Positions 7,508 through 14,878 of a stretch of 15,022 bases of DNA are shown in pieces. Made by a program: the position numbers and the translations under genes. A model generated the notes under the pieces. The model was given only the letters and a program-made list of their open reading frames with translations. It searched no databases and was not told the DNA's origin. How positions within the stretch are numbered: position 1 is the stretch's first letter; each line of letters starts with the position of its first letter. Origin of the DNA: Lachnospiraceae bacterium UBA6987 (GTDB taxonomy: Bacteria > Bacillota > Clostridia > Lachnospirales > Lachnospiraceae); the NCBI GenBank assembly GCA_002449955.1, contig DJYD01000052.1, forward strand, positions 1-15,022. The letters run 5' to 3'.

Positions 7508-9457
7508 ATGAAACATCTGACAAGAATTGTGACTGCGCTGCTCTTGGCGATTGCTATGCTGCTTACGGCTTGCGGAACGGCGTCGAAGAATGAGGCTTCA
7601 TCCGATCAGGAGGAGACCGAGACAAAGGCCACGAGAAGCACGAAAAATGCAGAAGAGACGAAGGGGGCAGAAAGCTCGCCGGAGACCGGACGCAGCACCG
7701 AAGCCGGGATGGAGACTGAACCCGAGACGGAACCGGCGCGCCCCGATATCCATTCCTGGCAGATCGGATGGAAAAAGAATCTGGCCGAAGTGATTCGCGA
7801 AAAGCAGGCGGCGTACGGCAGAACCAGCTTCGTTCTGGACAATATCAGCCGCGTTTCCGGTATGGGCATCGTGCACGCGAAGGACCTGGACGGCGACGGG
7901 CAGGAGGAATTGCTCTTCGTGTATCCGGAACTGAAGGAAGGCAGCTACTACGACTACCGGATGCAGATCTGGAAGGGCAGCATCCTTTCCGCGGAATGCC
8001 TCTTTGACGGCATTTGCTACCGCATGGGCGCCGATAACCGGGGCATGGAGCTCTGGGAGGATGAGAAGGGGGCCCTTTATTTCCTTTACGATGATGAGGA
8101 ATCGATGAACGGCCGCTATCTTGGCCGGATCGTGAAGGGAAAGTTTGAAGAGGTCTGCACGCTCGACTGGAGTCAGATGGAGTACGATAACGAGACGCAG
8201 CAGTATATTTACGAAGGAAAGCGCTATAGTACAGCAATAACGCTGACGACCAACTGCTACAACTGGGGCGAGGAAAATGACGCTTATGCGGACTGGAAAG
8301 ACCTGATCAAGGGCAGTTATACTGATGCACTGAAAGCGGTTGGCCTGATCAAAGAGGACGGCGCCGATGTCTATACGCCCGGCCTTGCCTCGCTGAAAGG
8401 CGATGCGTATCTGCGGATGCGTGTCACGCATGTGGATACGGACGGAAACATCACTGCTGTCTGGGACTATGATTATGATGACGAGGGCCGGGAAGTCCGC
8501 AGCTACCGGAACGACATCATGCGGACGGAGAAGTTTTACAATGAAGCCGGCATCCTGACGCGTGAGATCAGCTATACCATGAAGGGCCTGAAGAGTGAAG
8601 AAGACATTTACGATGACGCCGGAAATCTTCTGGAAAAGAAGACCTTTAACAGCGACGGCAGGACGGTCAACTGGGACTTTGTGTATACCTATGACGAAAA
8701 AGGCCGGATGGCTACGGCGACGACGGGGATCGGCTATATCAAGGAGTACGAGTACAATGACGATGATGTCGTGACGGAGGTCCGAACCGTCAATAAGCGA
8801 ACCGGAGAGATAGAAACCACGCATACTTTCGTGCTGGATGAGCAGGGAAGACCCATCGAGGACTGGCTGGACAGAGATGGAATGCATCTGAAATACCAGA
8901 CCTGGGAATACAATGCAGACGGTACGCACACGGAGATTCTCTGGGATTACGAAGCCCTTGACAAGAACGCGGACAAGTACTATCTGGAAGGCCGCGAGGT
9001 CCCCGGAACCGTGACCGAATATGACAAGAACGGCAATGCCGTGTGTCAGACCATTTACACCTTCCTTGATTACGGCACGACCGAACAGGTCGTTTATACG
9101 ATCGAAGAGACGACGTATGACGAGAAGGGCGCCGTGCTGATAAACGTCAAGAAAACCCACAACAAGGGCATTCTGTCCTATGAGGAACGGACCGATAATG
9201 AGTATACGAAGGACGGTCAGCTGAAGGAACGCTTTGTCTACTACCATGGTTATGGCTACTGGTCGAACCTGGGGGAAGAGGAGCGTGAAGTCTGGTTTAC
9301 AAATTATGAGGCGGAGTTCAACGAGCTCGGCTACCGCGTGCATGTCGTCACCTGGAAGAACGACGACCCCTACGGAAAAGGCGAGGAGTATCAGAGCGAC
9401 GAGATGTATATCCTGTATGAAAATGCCTACGGCGATCTGATGGGGAGAGATTATTAA
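7508..9457 (+). CDS. Lipoprotein with YD-like repeats
   Basis: A 649-residue predicted surface lipoprotein. The signal peptide (KHLTRIVTALLLAIAMLLTAC) ends in a lipobox LTAC, with C22 as the lipidation site. Residues 23-80 are a low-complexity linker rich in Glu, Thr, Ser and Lys, probably a flexible tether through the wall. DLDGDGQEE (126-134) looks like a calcium-binding FG-GAP/EF-hand-like loop in a globular domain to about residue 300. From about 305 to 605 lie repeated units resembling Rhs/YD repeats, for example YDYDDEGREV, YDDAGNLLEK, YTYDEKGRMA, EYDKNGNAV and TTYDEKGAVL. No toxin-like C-terminal domain follows, so it is not a typical Rhs toxin. The start has AGGAGG 5 bases upstream, and the gene begins 9 bases after the TIR gene. 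Being outside the cell, it could meet the TIR protein's propeller; this is inference. Function unknown. Confidence 0.8.
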   Translation: MKHLTRIVTALLLAIAMLLTACGTASKNEASSDQEETETKATRSTKNAEETKGAESSPETGRSTEAGMETEPETEPARPDIHSWQIGWKKNLAEVIREKQAAYGRTSFVLDNISRVSGMGIVHAKDLDGDGQEELLFVYPELKEGSYYDYRMQIWKGSILSAECLFDGICYRMGADNRGMELWEDEKGALYFLYDDEESMNGRYLGRIVKGKFEEVCTLDWSQMEYDNETQQYIYEGKRYSTAITLTTNCYNWGEENDAYADWKDLIKGSYTDALKAVGLIKEDGADVYTPGLASLKGDAYLRMRVTHVDTDGNITAVWDYDYDDEGREVRSYRNDIMRTEKFYNEAGILTREISYTMKGLKSEEDIYDDAGNLLEKKTFNSDGRTVNWDFVYTYDEKGRMATATTGIGYIKEYEYNDDDVVTEVRTVNKRTGEIETTHTFVLDEQGRPIEDWLDRDGMHLKYQTWEYNADGTHTEILWDYEALDKNADKYYLEGREVPGTVTEYDKNGNAVCQTIYTFLDYGTTEQVVYTIEETTYDEKGAVLINVKKTHNKGILSYEERTDNEYTKDGQLKERFVYYHGYGYWSNLGEEEREVWFTNYEAEFNELGYRVHVVTWKNDDPYGKGEEYQSDEMYILYENAYGDLMGRDY

Positions 9458-9473
9458 TTCTATCATCTTTTTC

Positions 9474-9501
9474 AGCGGCAGTAACGTTCTGCCGCTTTTT
9501 T
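9474..9501 (+). terminator. Intrinsic terminator after the TIR/lipoprotein operon
   Basis: GCGGCAG (9475-9481) pairs with CTGCCGC (9489-9495), extended by one A-T pair, around a 7-base loop, and is followed by six T residues (9496-9501). It lies 17 bases after the lipoprotein stop. Confidence 0.9.
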
Positions 9502-9523
9502 CGTTTATTGTACTAAGAGGGAA

Positions 9524-9529
9524 GCAACC
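9524..9529 (+). promoter_or_regulatory. Possible ECF-type -35 element upstream of the sigma gene
   Basis: GCAACC resembles the AAC-containing -35 elements of ECF sigma promoters and lies 75 bases before the sigma factor gene, where an autoregulated promoter would be expected. No matching CGTC-like -10 is clear at 16-17 bases spacing, and no good sigma-A promoter is seen in 9502-9600 either. This is a weak call. Confidence 0.2.
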
Positions 9530-9603
9530 TGTCATGTATCTGATGCGGGAGAAAGCGCATATTCGCAATTGATACTAGCATTGTTCGATCAGAGGAGCTT
9601 ATG

Positions 9604-10161
9604 ATGAACCCGGAGGAAATCACTTCGGCATTAGCGCGGCGTGATGAAACTGCACTGCAGGCAGTAGAACAACGCTATGGCTCATACATTCGGAAGATCG
9701 CCTTCGATATCCTCCAAAGCACGGAGGATGCGAAGGAGGTCGGGAATACTGTGCTTTTTAAGCTGTGGCAGGAGGCAGATAAAGCACAGACGATGGATCT
9801 GAAATCATTTCTGGGTATGTTGAGCAGGCAGACAGCCATTGACCGTCTGAGGAATATCAGTGCTGGCAGACGAGGAAGCCGGAACTACGAACTCGCGTTG
9901 AATGAACTGTCGGAGATTCTGTCAGATCCTAAGAACGAAGATCCGGCGGACCGCCTGGCCTTAAAAAATGCAATGAGCGGCTTTCTGAAAGGCCTGCCGA
10001 AACGTGAAAGGCAGCTTTTCCTTTGCCGCTACTGGTATGGGATGAGCATCGGTGAATGTATGAAAGCCTTCGGGATGAAGGAAAGCGCAGTGAAAACGGG
10101 ACTGCACCGGATGCGGAGAAAGCTGAAAGAATACTTAACAAGAGAAGGAATACCGCTATGA
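9604..10161 (+). CDS. ECF-type RNA polymerase sigma factor
   Basis: A 185-residue sigma-70 family protein of ECF size with only regions 2 and 4. Region 2 (about 18-90) includes AKEVGNTVLFKLW and SFLGMLSRQTAIDRLR, matching the usual core-binding and -10 recognition helices. Region 4 (about 122-178) includes LPKRERQLFLCRYWYGMSIGE followed by the helix-turn-helix ending AVKTGLHRMRRKLKEYL. The second ATG (9604) is preferred because AGGAG (9593-9597) lies 6 bases upstream; the ATG at 9601 is also possible and adds one residue. The stop overlaps the next start (ATGA, 10158-10161), so it is translationally coupled to the membrane-anchored serpin, its probable regulator. A terminator separates it from the lipoprotein operon, so it should have its own promoter. 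Confidence 0.93.
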   Translation: MNPEEITSALARRDETALQAVEQRYGSYIRKIAFDILQSTEDAKEVGNTVLFKLWQEADKAQTMDLKSFLGMLSRQTAIDRLRNISAGRRGSRNYELALNELSEILSDPKNEDPADRLALKNAMSGFLKGLPKRERQLFLCRYWYGMSIGECMKAFGMKESAVKTGLHRMRRKLKEYLTREGIPL

Positions 10162-11654
10162 CAAGAGAAGATTTGGAAAACGCAATCCTTGATACAGAAG
10201 AGGAGTGGATCGAAGATGCCTTGCCGAAAACAATGGGCAGGCAGAAACGTTCGGCTTATGGCTGGTTGAAACCCGTCATAGCGGCAGCCGCCTGTGCTGT
10301 GATCGCATTGGCGGCAGCGATTCTGTGGCCAAAGGATTCATCAATCATACTCCCCAATAAGGCTGTTCATGCCTATGCTCTGGCTGAAGCGCAGTATCCG
10401 GCGATGGCAAACGGGGAAGACTATTATGTCGGCAGCTATGATAATTGGAGAAAGATGAGTGAGGAAGAGCGAAACAGGGTTATTGCTGCCGAGGGAAAAG
10501 CAAGAAAGGAATACTGGGCGCTTTTTGAGCAGACTAAAGGAAACGGAGAAAGCTTAAAACCATTTCTGCAGCAAGCGATTACAGCGACACTGAAAGAAAG
10601 CGGCAGTGAAAACAGATTGTCTGCTCCCCTGAATCTCTATCTTGCTCTTGCCATGCTTTCTGAGGCGACAGCCGGAGCGACGCGGCAGGAGATTCTGGAC
10701 CTTATCGGTGCGGATAGTCAGGAATCGCTGCGTGAGCAGGTGCAAAATGTTTGGTTAGCAAACTATTTCGATAATGGTTATGTGAAAAGTGTTCTGAACA
10801 ATTCTCTGTGGCTTTCGAATTCATATGCCTATCATCAGGCGTGTGTCGACACGATCAGTGACAGCTGCTTTGCTTCTGTCTTCACCGGAGAGATGGGATC
10901 GCCTGAATATGACATGGCGCTGCAGAACTGGATCAATGAGAGGACTGGCGGACTGCTTAAGGAAAGCGCATCAAAGCTGGAAATGGATAAAGATCAGATC
11001 CTAAACCTGGTCAGCACTCTTTTGTTCCAGGACGAGTGGTTTGCCAGTTTTGCGGAAAGCCTGATAGAAACGGGCGTTTTTCATGCGGCTTCAGGCGATA
11101 TCCAGGCTGAATTCATGCGGGAAGAGAACAAGACGGGACAATACTTCTATGGGAATCTGTTCGGGGCTTACGGTAAGGAAATGAAAGATTCCGGCGCAGT
11201 CATGTATTTTATTCTGCCGGATGAAGACGTGAACATGGACAGGCTGCTTGCGGATGAAGAACTGCAGGCTTTTCTGACAGATGAAACCGCCGTCCCGAGC
11301 ACGAAGCTCCAGGTGCATTTTGCTCTGCCGAAGTTTGATATCGCGGAGGACCGGAAACTCGGGGAAGTGCTGCAATCGCTGGGCGTTCACAAAGTCTTTG
11401 ATGTGGAGGAGGCGGATTTCAGCAGCCTGCTTCCCAAGGAACAAGATGCTTTCGTTTCTGATGTGCTGCAGGGAGCAAGGATCATTGTCAATGAAAAAGG
11501 CGCCCAGGCTGCTTCTTATGTAACAATCCCGGTATATGGTGCGCCGCCGCCTGCCGAAGATGAGATTGATTTTGTCTTGGACAGACCGTTTATCTTCGTG
11601 CTTCGCAGCCGCGACGGCCTTCCGCTTCTTGCCGGCGTGGTAAATGAACCGTAA
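10158..11654 (+). CDS. Membrane-anchored serpin with anti-sigma-like N-terminus
   Basis: A 498-residue protein. Residues 1-36 are a short acidic-then-basic cytoplasmic segment (DTEEEWIEDALP, then GRQKR), resembling N-termini of membrane proteins encoded after ECF sigma genes in gut Clostridia. Residues 37-57 are a membrane helix, with positive charges before it predicting the rest outside. After a linker, residues about 115-498 form a full-length serpin (serine protease inhibitor): APLNLYLALAMLSEATAGATRQEILDLIG, NWINERTGGLLKE, LNLVSTLLFQDEW, LPKFDIAEDRKLGEVLQSLGV, ADFSSL, and the C-terminal VNEKGAQAASY hinge with DRPFIFVLRSRDGLPLLAGVVNEP. The hinge has small residues at P14-P10 but Tyr at P9, so it is probably though not certainly inhibitory. 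The start overlaps the sigma stop (ATGA). Two roles are possible: a surface shield against host or rival proteases, or the anti-sigma partner with the serpin as sensor. Family assignment is firm; the regulatory role is inference. Confidence 0.88.
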   Translation: MTREDLENAILDTEEEWIEDALPKTMGRQKRSAYGWLKPVIAAAACAVIALAAAILWPKDSSIILPNKAVHAYALAEAQYPAMANGEDYYVGSYDNWRKMSEEERNRVIAAEGKARKEYWALFEQTKGNGESLKPFLQQAITATLKESGSENRLSAPLNLYLALAMLSEATAGATRQEILDLIGADSQESLREQVQNVWLANYFDNGYVKSVLNNSLWLSNSYAYHQACVDTISDSCFASVFTGEMGSPEYDMALQNWINERTGGLLKESASKLEMDKDQILNLVSTLLFQDEWFASFAESLIETGVFHAASGDIQAEFMREENKTGQYFYGNLFGAYGKEMKDSGAVMYFILPDEDVNMDRLLADEELQAFLTDETAVPSTKLQVHFALPKFDIAEDRKLGEVLQSLGVHKVFDVEEADFSSLLPKEQDAFVSDVLQGARIIVNEKGAQAASYVTIPVYGAPPPAEDEIDFVLDRPFIFVLRSRDGLPLLAGVVNEP

Positions 11655-11680
11655 AAAGGTAGTGGCATATAAAAAGAGAG

Positions 11681-11710
11681 AAGAGATTGCTGTGACGCGG
11701 CAATCTCTTT
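11681..11710 (+). terminator. Probable terminator after the sigma/serpin operon
   Basis: AAGAGATTGC (11681-11690) pairs perfectly with GCAATCTCTT (11700-11709) around a 9-base loop, 26 bases after the serpin stop. The following T-run is short and interrupted, so termination may be partial. Confidence 0.65.
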
Positions 11711-11715
11711 CTGCG

Positions 11716-11744
11716 TTGTCAAGAAAAGCACTTTATGTTATAAC
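11716..11744 (+). promoter_or_regulatory. Sigma-A promoter of the M42 peptidase operon
   Basis: TTGTCA (11716-11721), 17 bases, then TATAAC (11739-11744) preceded by TG one base upstream (extended -10). Predicted transcription start near 11751, giving a leader of about 67 bases. A long palindrome covers the -10 and the start site. Confidence 0.75.
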
Positions 11745-11755
11745 AAAAAGTGTTT
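11726..11755. promoter_or_regulatory. 30-base palindrome, candidate operator
   Basis: Left half AAGCACTTTATGTTA and right half TAACAAAAAGTGTTT are reverse complements at 13 of 15 positions, centred between 11740 and 11741. The palindrome overlaps the -10 element and the predicted transcription start of the M42 operon, the place where a dimeric repressor would block transcription. I cannot assign it to a known regulator family. Confidence 0.6.
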
Positions 11756-11817
11756 GGTATCGTTTGCGGTCGCCATGTAAGCGAGTTGTACTCATAGCAC
11801 ATTAAGGGAGGGCCACT

Positions 11818-12855
11818 ATGAACAAGGTTTTTTTATTTGACCTGTTAAACACTGGTTCTGTATCGGGAAATGAGGCGGAGCTGGAAAAAAAGATTTACGA
11901 ATACATGCAGGATAAGGCGGACCGGGTGACGGTCGATGAACTCGGCAATGTGACCGCGGTGATCAATCCGGACGCTCCTTTCAAGGTCCTGCTGGCCGGG
12001 CATGCGGACGAGATCGGCCTCATGGTGACGGCAGTGGGGAATGACGGGACACTGATGGTGACGAATATCGGCGGCATCTATACCACGACTTATCCGGGGC
12101 ATAAGGTAAGGATTTACACGAAAAACGGGATCATTTACGGCGCTGTGGCGAACTCAAGAGAGATCGCGAAGAACAGCGAACTGAAAGCTGCGGACCTGCG
12201 CATTGATATCGGAGCAAAGGACAAAGCGGATGCGTTACAGTATGTGGAGCTTGGCGATACGGTGACCTTTGATACCGACGTCCGGGAGCTGCAAAACGGT
12301 TGTATAAGCGGAAGGGCCTTAGATGACAGGCTCGGCGCCTTCATCGTGATGGAAGCCCTGGCAAAGGCAGGAGAAAAGGGCGCGGCGGTTGGCTGTTATG
12401 CCGTCACGACAACCGGGGAAGAAACGACGGGAAACGGCGCCTACTTTACCTCATCCCGCGTGCAGCCGAATATTGCGATCGCCGTGGATGTGACGTATAC
12501 CTCCGATAACTGCGGTATCAGTGAGGCGCTGACCGGCGACATCGCCCTGGGAAAGGGGCCGGTGATCTGCAACAATCCTTCGATCCATAAGAAACTGAAC
12601 GAAAAGCTCCGTGCCTGCGCGGCAAAGCTGGGCATGCAGATTCAGACGGAAGCCGCAAACGGACGCACCGGCACGGACGGAGATACCATGCACAGGACCG
12701 GAATCGGTGTGCCCTTTGCTCTGGTCTCTATCCCTCTGCGTTACATGCATAACCCGGATGAGGTGGGATCACTTGCAGACGTTCAGGACTGCATTGACCT
12801 GCTTGCGGAATTCTTTGTCAGCTGCACGGAAGATATGGACCTAAGGCCGTTCTGA
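11818..12855 (+). CDS. M42 family metallo-aminopeptidase
   Basis: A 345-residue M42 family peptidase (glutamyl aminopeptidase/deblocking aminopeptidase type), normal family length. These cytoplasmic, usually dodecameric, two-metal enzymes trim N-terminal residues from peptides. All expected residues are visible: H62 and D64 in GHADEIG, D169 in RALDDRLG (bridging metal ligand), E201 (general base) and E202 in TTGEETTGNGA, D224 in AVDVT, and H311 in LRYMHNPDE. It lacks a signal peptide. AAGGGAGGG lies 6 bases before the ATG. It is first in a likely three-gene operon with the dehydrogenase and the YcxB-like protein, behind a promoter covered by a palindrome. Some M42 members were named endoglucanases; the intact peptidase site argues against that name. 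Substrate preference is not predictable. Confidence 0.93.
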   Translation: MNKVFLFDLLNTGSVSGNEAELEKKIYEYMQDKADRVTVDELGNVTAVINPDAPFKVLLAGHADEIGLMVTAVGNDGTLMVTNIGGIYTTTYPGHKVRIYTKNGIIYGAVANSREIAKNSELKAADLRIDIGAKDKADALQYVELGDTVTFDTDVRELQNGCISGRALDDRLGAFIVMEALAKAGEKGAAVGCYAVTTTGEETTGNGAYFTSSRVQPNIAIAVDVTYTSDNCGISEALTGDIALGKGPVICNNPSIHKKLNEKLRACAAKLGMQIQTEAANGRTGTDGDTMHRTGIGVPFALVSIPLRYMHNPDEVGSLADVQDCIDLLAEFFVSCTEDMDLRPF

Positions 12856-12882
12856 ATGCCCGGAGGGCAGGGAGAAAAAAAG

Positions 12883-13659
12883 ATGAAAAAGATTGCGATC
12901 ATCACTGGCGCATCGAGCGGAATGGGACGCCGCTTTGTGGAGACAATGGAAGCCTCATGGGGAAAAGTCGATGAGATCTGGGCCGTTGCCCGGAGAAAAG
13001 AGCGTCTGGAGCTGCTCGGGGAGACGCTTAAGCTACCGCTCAGGCCGCTCGCGCTTGACCTGACGGTTCCGGATGAATTAAATGAAGTCAGAAGACTCCT
13101 GGAAGAGGAGAAGCCTGAGGTTTCGCTCTTGATCAATGCCAGCGGCTACGGGAAATTTCAGGCGGTTATGGATACCCCGCCGGAAGATAATCTGAATATG
13201 GTGGACCTGAACTGTAAGGCGCTGATGGCTCTCTGCCAGTATGCGGTCCCCTACATGAAATCCGGCAGTCAGATCATCAATATCGCTTCGGTTGCGGCAT
13301 TTCAGCCGATCCCGTATATCGATGTCTACGGGGCGACGAAGGCCTTTGTCCTGTCCTTCAGCCGGGCGCTGAACCGTGAACTGAAAGGCCGCGGCATCCG
13401 CGTAATGGCCGTATGCCCCTTCTGGACCAAGACGGAATTTTTTGACCGGGCCGTAGCAGCGGATAAAGAAGCGGTGATCAAAAAATATGTGGCGATGTAC
13501 AGGCCGGAGGATATCGTGAAACGCGCCTGGCGGGATGCAAAGCGCGGCAAGGATGTCAGTACCTACGGCTTTGTGGCACGCGGGCAGATCGCGTTAGTAA
13601 AGCTCCTGCCACACCGCCTGGTGATGGACATCTGGATGAAGCAGCAGCGCCTGCCGTAA
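12883..13659 (+). CDS. Short-chain dehydrogenase/reductase
   Basis: A 258-residue classical SDR, an NAD(P)-dependent oxidoreductase with one Rossmann domain. The cofactor motif TGASSGMG is at 8-15; the NAG motif is varied to NASG (85-88). The active site is S136 (IASVAAF), Y149 and K153 (YGATK), with N110 as the probable fourth member. CPFWTKTEF follows where the usual PG motif stands. RR at 37-38 after the second strand hints at NADP preference. The ATG at 12883 is preferred because AGGGAG (12869-12874) lies 8 bases upstream; an in-frame ATG at 12856 directly after the M42 stop has no ribosome site. It is probably co-transcribed with the M42 gene (27 bases apart) and with the next gene (13 bases). 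Substrate unknown. Confidence 0.92.
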   Translation: MKKIAIITGASSGMGRRFVETMEASWGKVDEIWAVARRKERLELLGETLKLPLRPLALDLTVPDELNEVRRLLEEEKPEVSLLINASGYGKFQAVMDTPPEDNLNMVDLNCKALMALCQYAVPYMKSGSQIINIASVAAFQPIPYIDVYGATKAFVLSFSRALNRELKGRGIRVMAVCPFWTKTEFFDRAVAADKEAVIKKYVAMYRPEDIVKRAWRDAKRGKDVSTYGFVARGQIALVKLLPHRLVMDIWMKQQRLP

Positions 13660-13672
13660 GGAAAGGAAACGT

Positions 13673-14806
13673 ATGTATCGATACCTTGTCAGTGAAGAAG
13701 ATTACCTGAATACAGTCAAAACCATGCTGATCGATCAGCGTGGTCCGAAAAAGACTGCGGTGCTGAAGCTGCTCTTGAAGACAGTTGTGCAGGGCGGCGC
13801 AGCAGCCTTTCTCATCATTGCCTATCCGGATGTTCAGCCCTGGATGAAGTGGATGCTTGGCGTTCTGTCATTTCTCTGGGCGGCACTTTCCCTGTTCCAG
13901 TATTTCTTCCTGGATTTCAGAGCAGGGCTGCTTCTATCGCAGTCGAAGAAAACGCCGGAAGCCGCGGATTACTGGAAGGAACACCGGCTGGAGATCGGAG
14001 AGGATGCCCTGAAGCTTTCTTACGGCGATTCCCGGCTTGAACTGCCTTTCCGGGAAGTCACGGGGCTCAGGGAAACCGAGACGCTGTGGATGATTTTCCG
14101 CGGCAGAGATGTCTTTGAGTCGGTGCCGAAACGCGTCGTCGGGGATGAGGAATGGGCGGAGATTCGCAGAAAGATCCTTACCGGCAGCGGCAAGGAGAGA
14201 AGAGAGGCCGTACAGGAACTGAAAAACATACTGCTTAACGAGGCGGAATTCAAGACCTATCTGCAGCTCAGCCACGATGAGCTTACGGACAAGGTGCTGA
14301 AAATGGCCCGCATGAGCTTCCGCTACCGCAGCGGATGGAGCGGCCGCAGCATCTTCACCTTTGTCTTTCCGCTTGCTCTGGCGGTATACTGCGCCGCCTG
14401 CAGCGCCTGGCCGACCTTTGCCCTGTGCATGGGCGTCTTCCTTCTCTTCAACATGCGGCTGTTCATGGTGTTCATGCCGATGTACCGGAACGTTATCAAG
14501 GAACGGCTCATGCCGCCTGCCGAGGATGGCTATCTGCTTGCCGTCAAGGATAAAACGGCTTATCTGTTAGGGGAGAATCAGGCCTTCTCATACGCTTTGG
14601 CTGACCTGAAGAAATATGTGAAGACGGAGGAGGGGCTCTTTGTCTATTTCGACAAGCAGGCCATGCTGTACGTTCCCCTTCGCTTTGCGGATGCCTTCCT
14701 GCGGGCAGCCGGCCTGATGAAGAGCCTGCATATCAGAGCCTCTGCCGGCTTTGGGACGGCCGATCCTGAGGTGGATGAGGCGGATCAGAGCGAGGACATC
14801 CAGTAA
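13673..14806 (+). CDS. Membrane protein with two YcxB-like units
   Basis: A 377-residue membrane protein that I place, with moderate confidence, in the YcxB-like family. It looks internally duplicated. Unit one has YLVSEEDYLNTVKTML (4-19), two membrane helices (about 36-50 and 58-81) and a soluble domain (105-168) with ESVPKRVVGDEEW, which resembles the IPK-type end of YcxB domains. Unit two has YLQLSHDELTDKVLKMA (196-212), two helices (about 227-243 and 247-269) and a soluble domain (283-349). The C-terminal tail is acidic (DPEVDEADQSEDIQ). The usual protein of this family has a single unit. AAGGA lies 5 bases before the ATG, 13 bases after the dehydrogenase stop, so it is the last gene of the operon. 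No terminator of its own is seen before the insertion sequence starts 33 bases later. Function unknown. Confidence 0.7.
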   Translation: MYRYLVSEEDYLNTVKTMLIDQRGPKKTAVLKLLLKTVVQGGAAAFLIIAYPDVQPWMKWMLGVLSFLWAALSLFQYFFLDFRAGLLLSQSKKTPEAADYWKEHRLEIGEDALKLSYGDSRLELPFREVTGLRETETLWMIFRGRDVFESVPKRVVGDEEWAEIRRKILTGSGKERREAVQELKNILLNEAEFKTYLQLSHDELTDKVLKMARMSFRYRSGWSGRSIFTFVFPLALAVYCAACSAWPTFALCMGVFLLFNMRLFMVFMPMYRNVIKERLMPPAEDGYLLAVKDKTAYLLGENQAFSYALADLKKYVKTEEGLFVYFDKQAMLYVPLRFADAFLRAAGLMKSLHIRASAGFGTADPEVDEADQSEDIQ

Positions 14807-14838
14807 GCCGTATAACGCTAAAATACCTAAGAATGATA

Positions 14839-14860
14839 TGTACCCAGTTTCCTGGACACA
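14839..14860. repeat. Putative terminal inverted repeat of the IS element
   Basis: It starts with TGTACCC and contains TGGACA, the pattern of IS150-group ends. It lies 18 bases beyond the transposase stop, as expected. The matching left repeat is outside the window, so the exact boundary is an estimate. Confidence 0.55.
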
Positions 14861-14878
14861 TTGATTTATGACCGAGGC

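Noticed and set aside
4385..9457. Anti-phage defence island based on the TIR domain
   Set aside because: No nuclease, cyclase, Sir2, restriction or other defence genes are nearby; the extracytoplasmic propeller and lipoprotein partner point to surface sensing instead. Not excluded, only unsupported.
7598..9568. Open frame of 656 codons on the minus strand opposite the lipoprotein gene
   Set aside because: Long antisense frames arise from codon bias in such genes. The plus-strand product has a signal peptide, lipobox, repeats and a perfect ribosome site; the antisense has none and would cross the operon terminator.
10056..10157. Earlier in-frame start for the serpin protein within the sigma gene
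   Set aside because: This stretch codes for region 4 of the sigma factor in another frame; the ATGA overlap at 10158 and the anti-sigma-like N-terminus fit the shorter form.
11818..12855. M42 peptidase as the target protease of the neighbouring serpin
   Set aside because: Serpins act on serine or cysteine proteases, and the M42 enzyme is a cytoplasmic metallopeptidase with its own promoter; the adjacency looks accidental.
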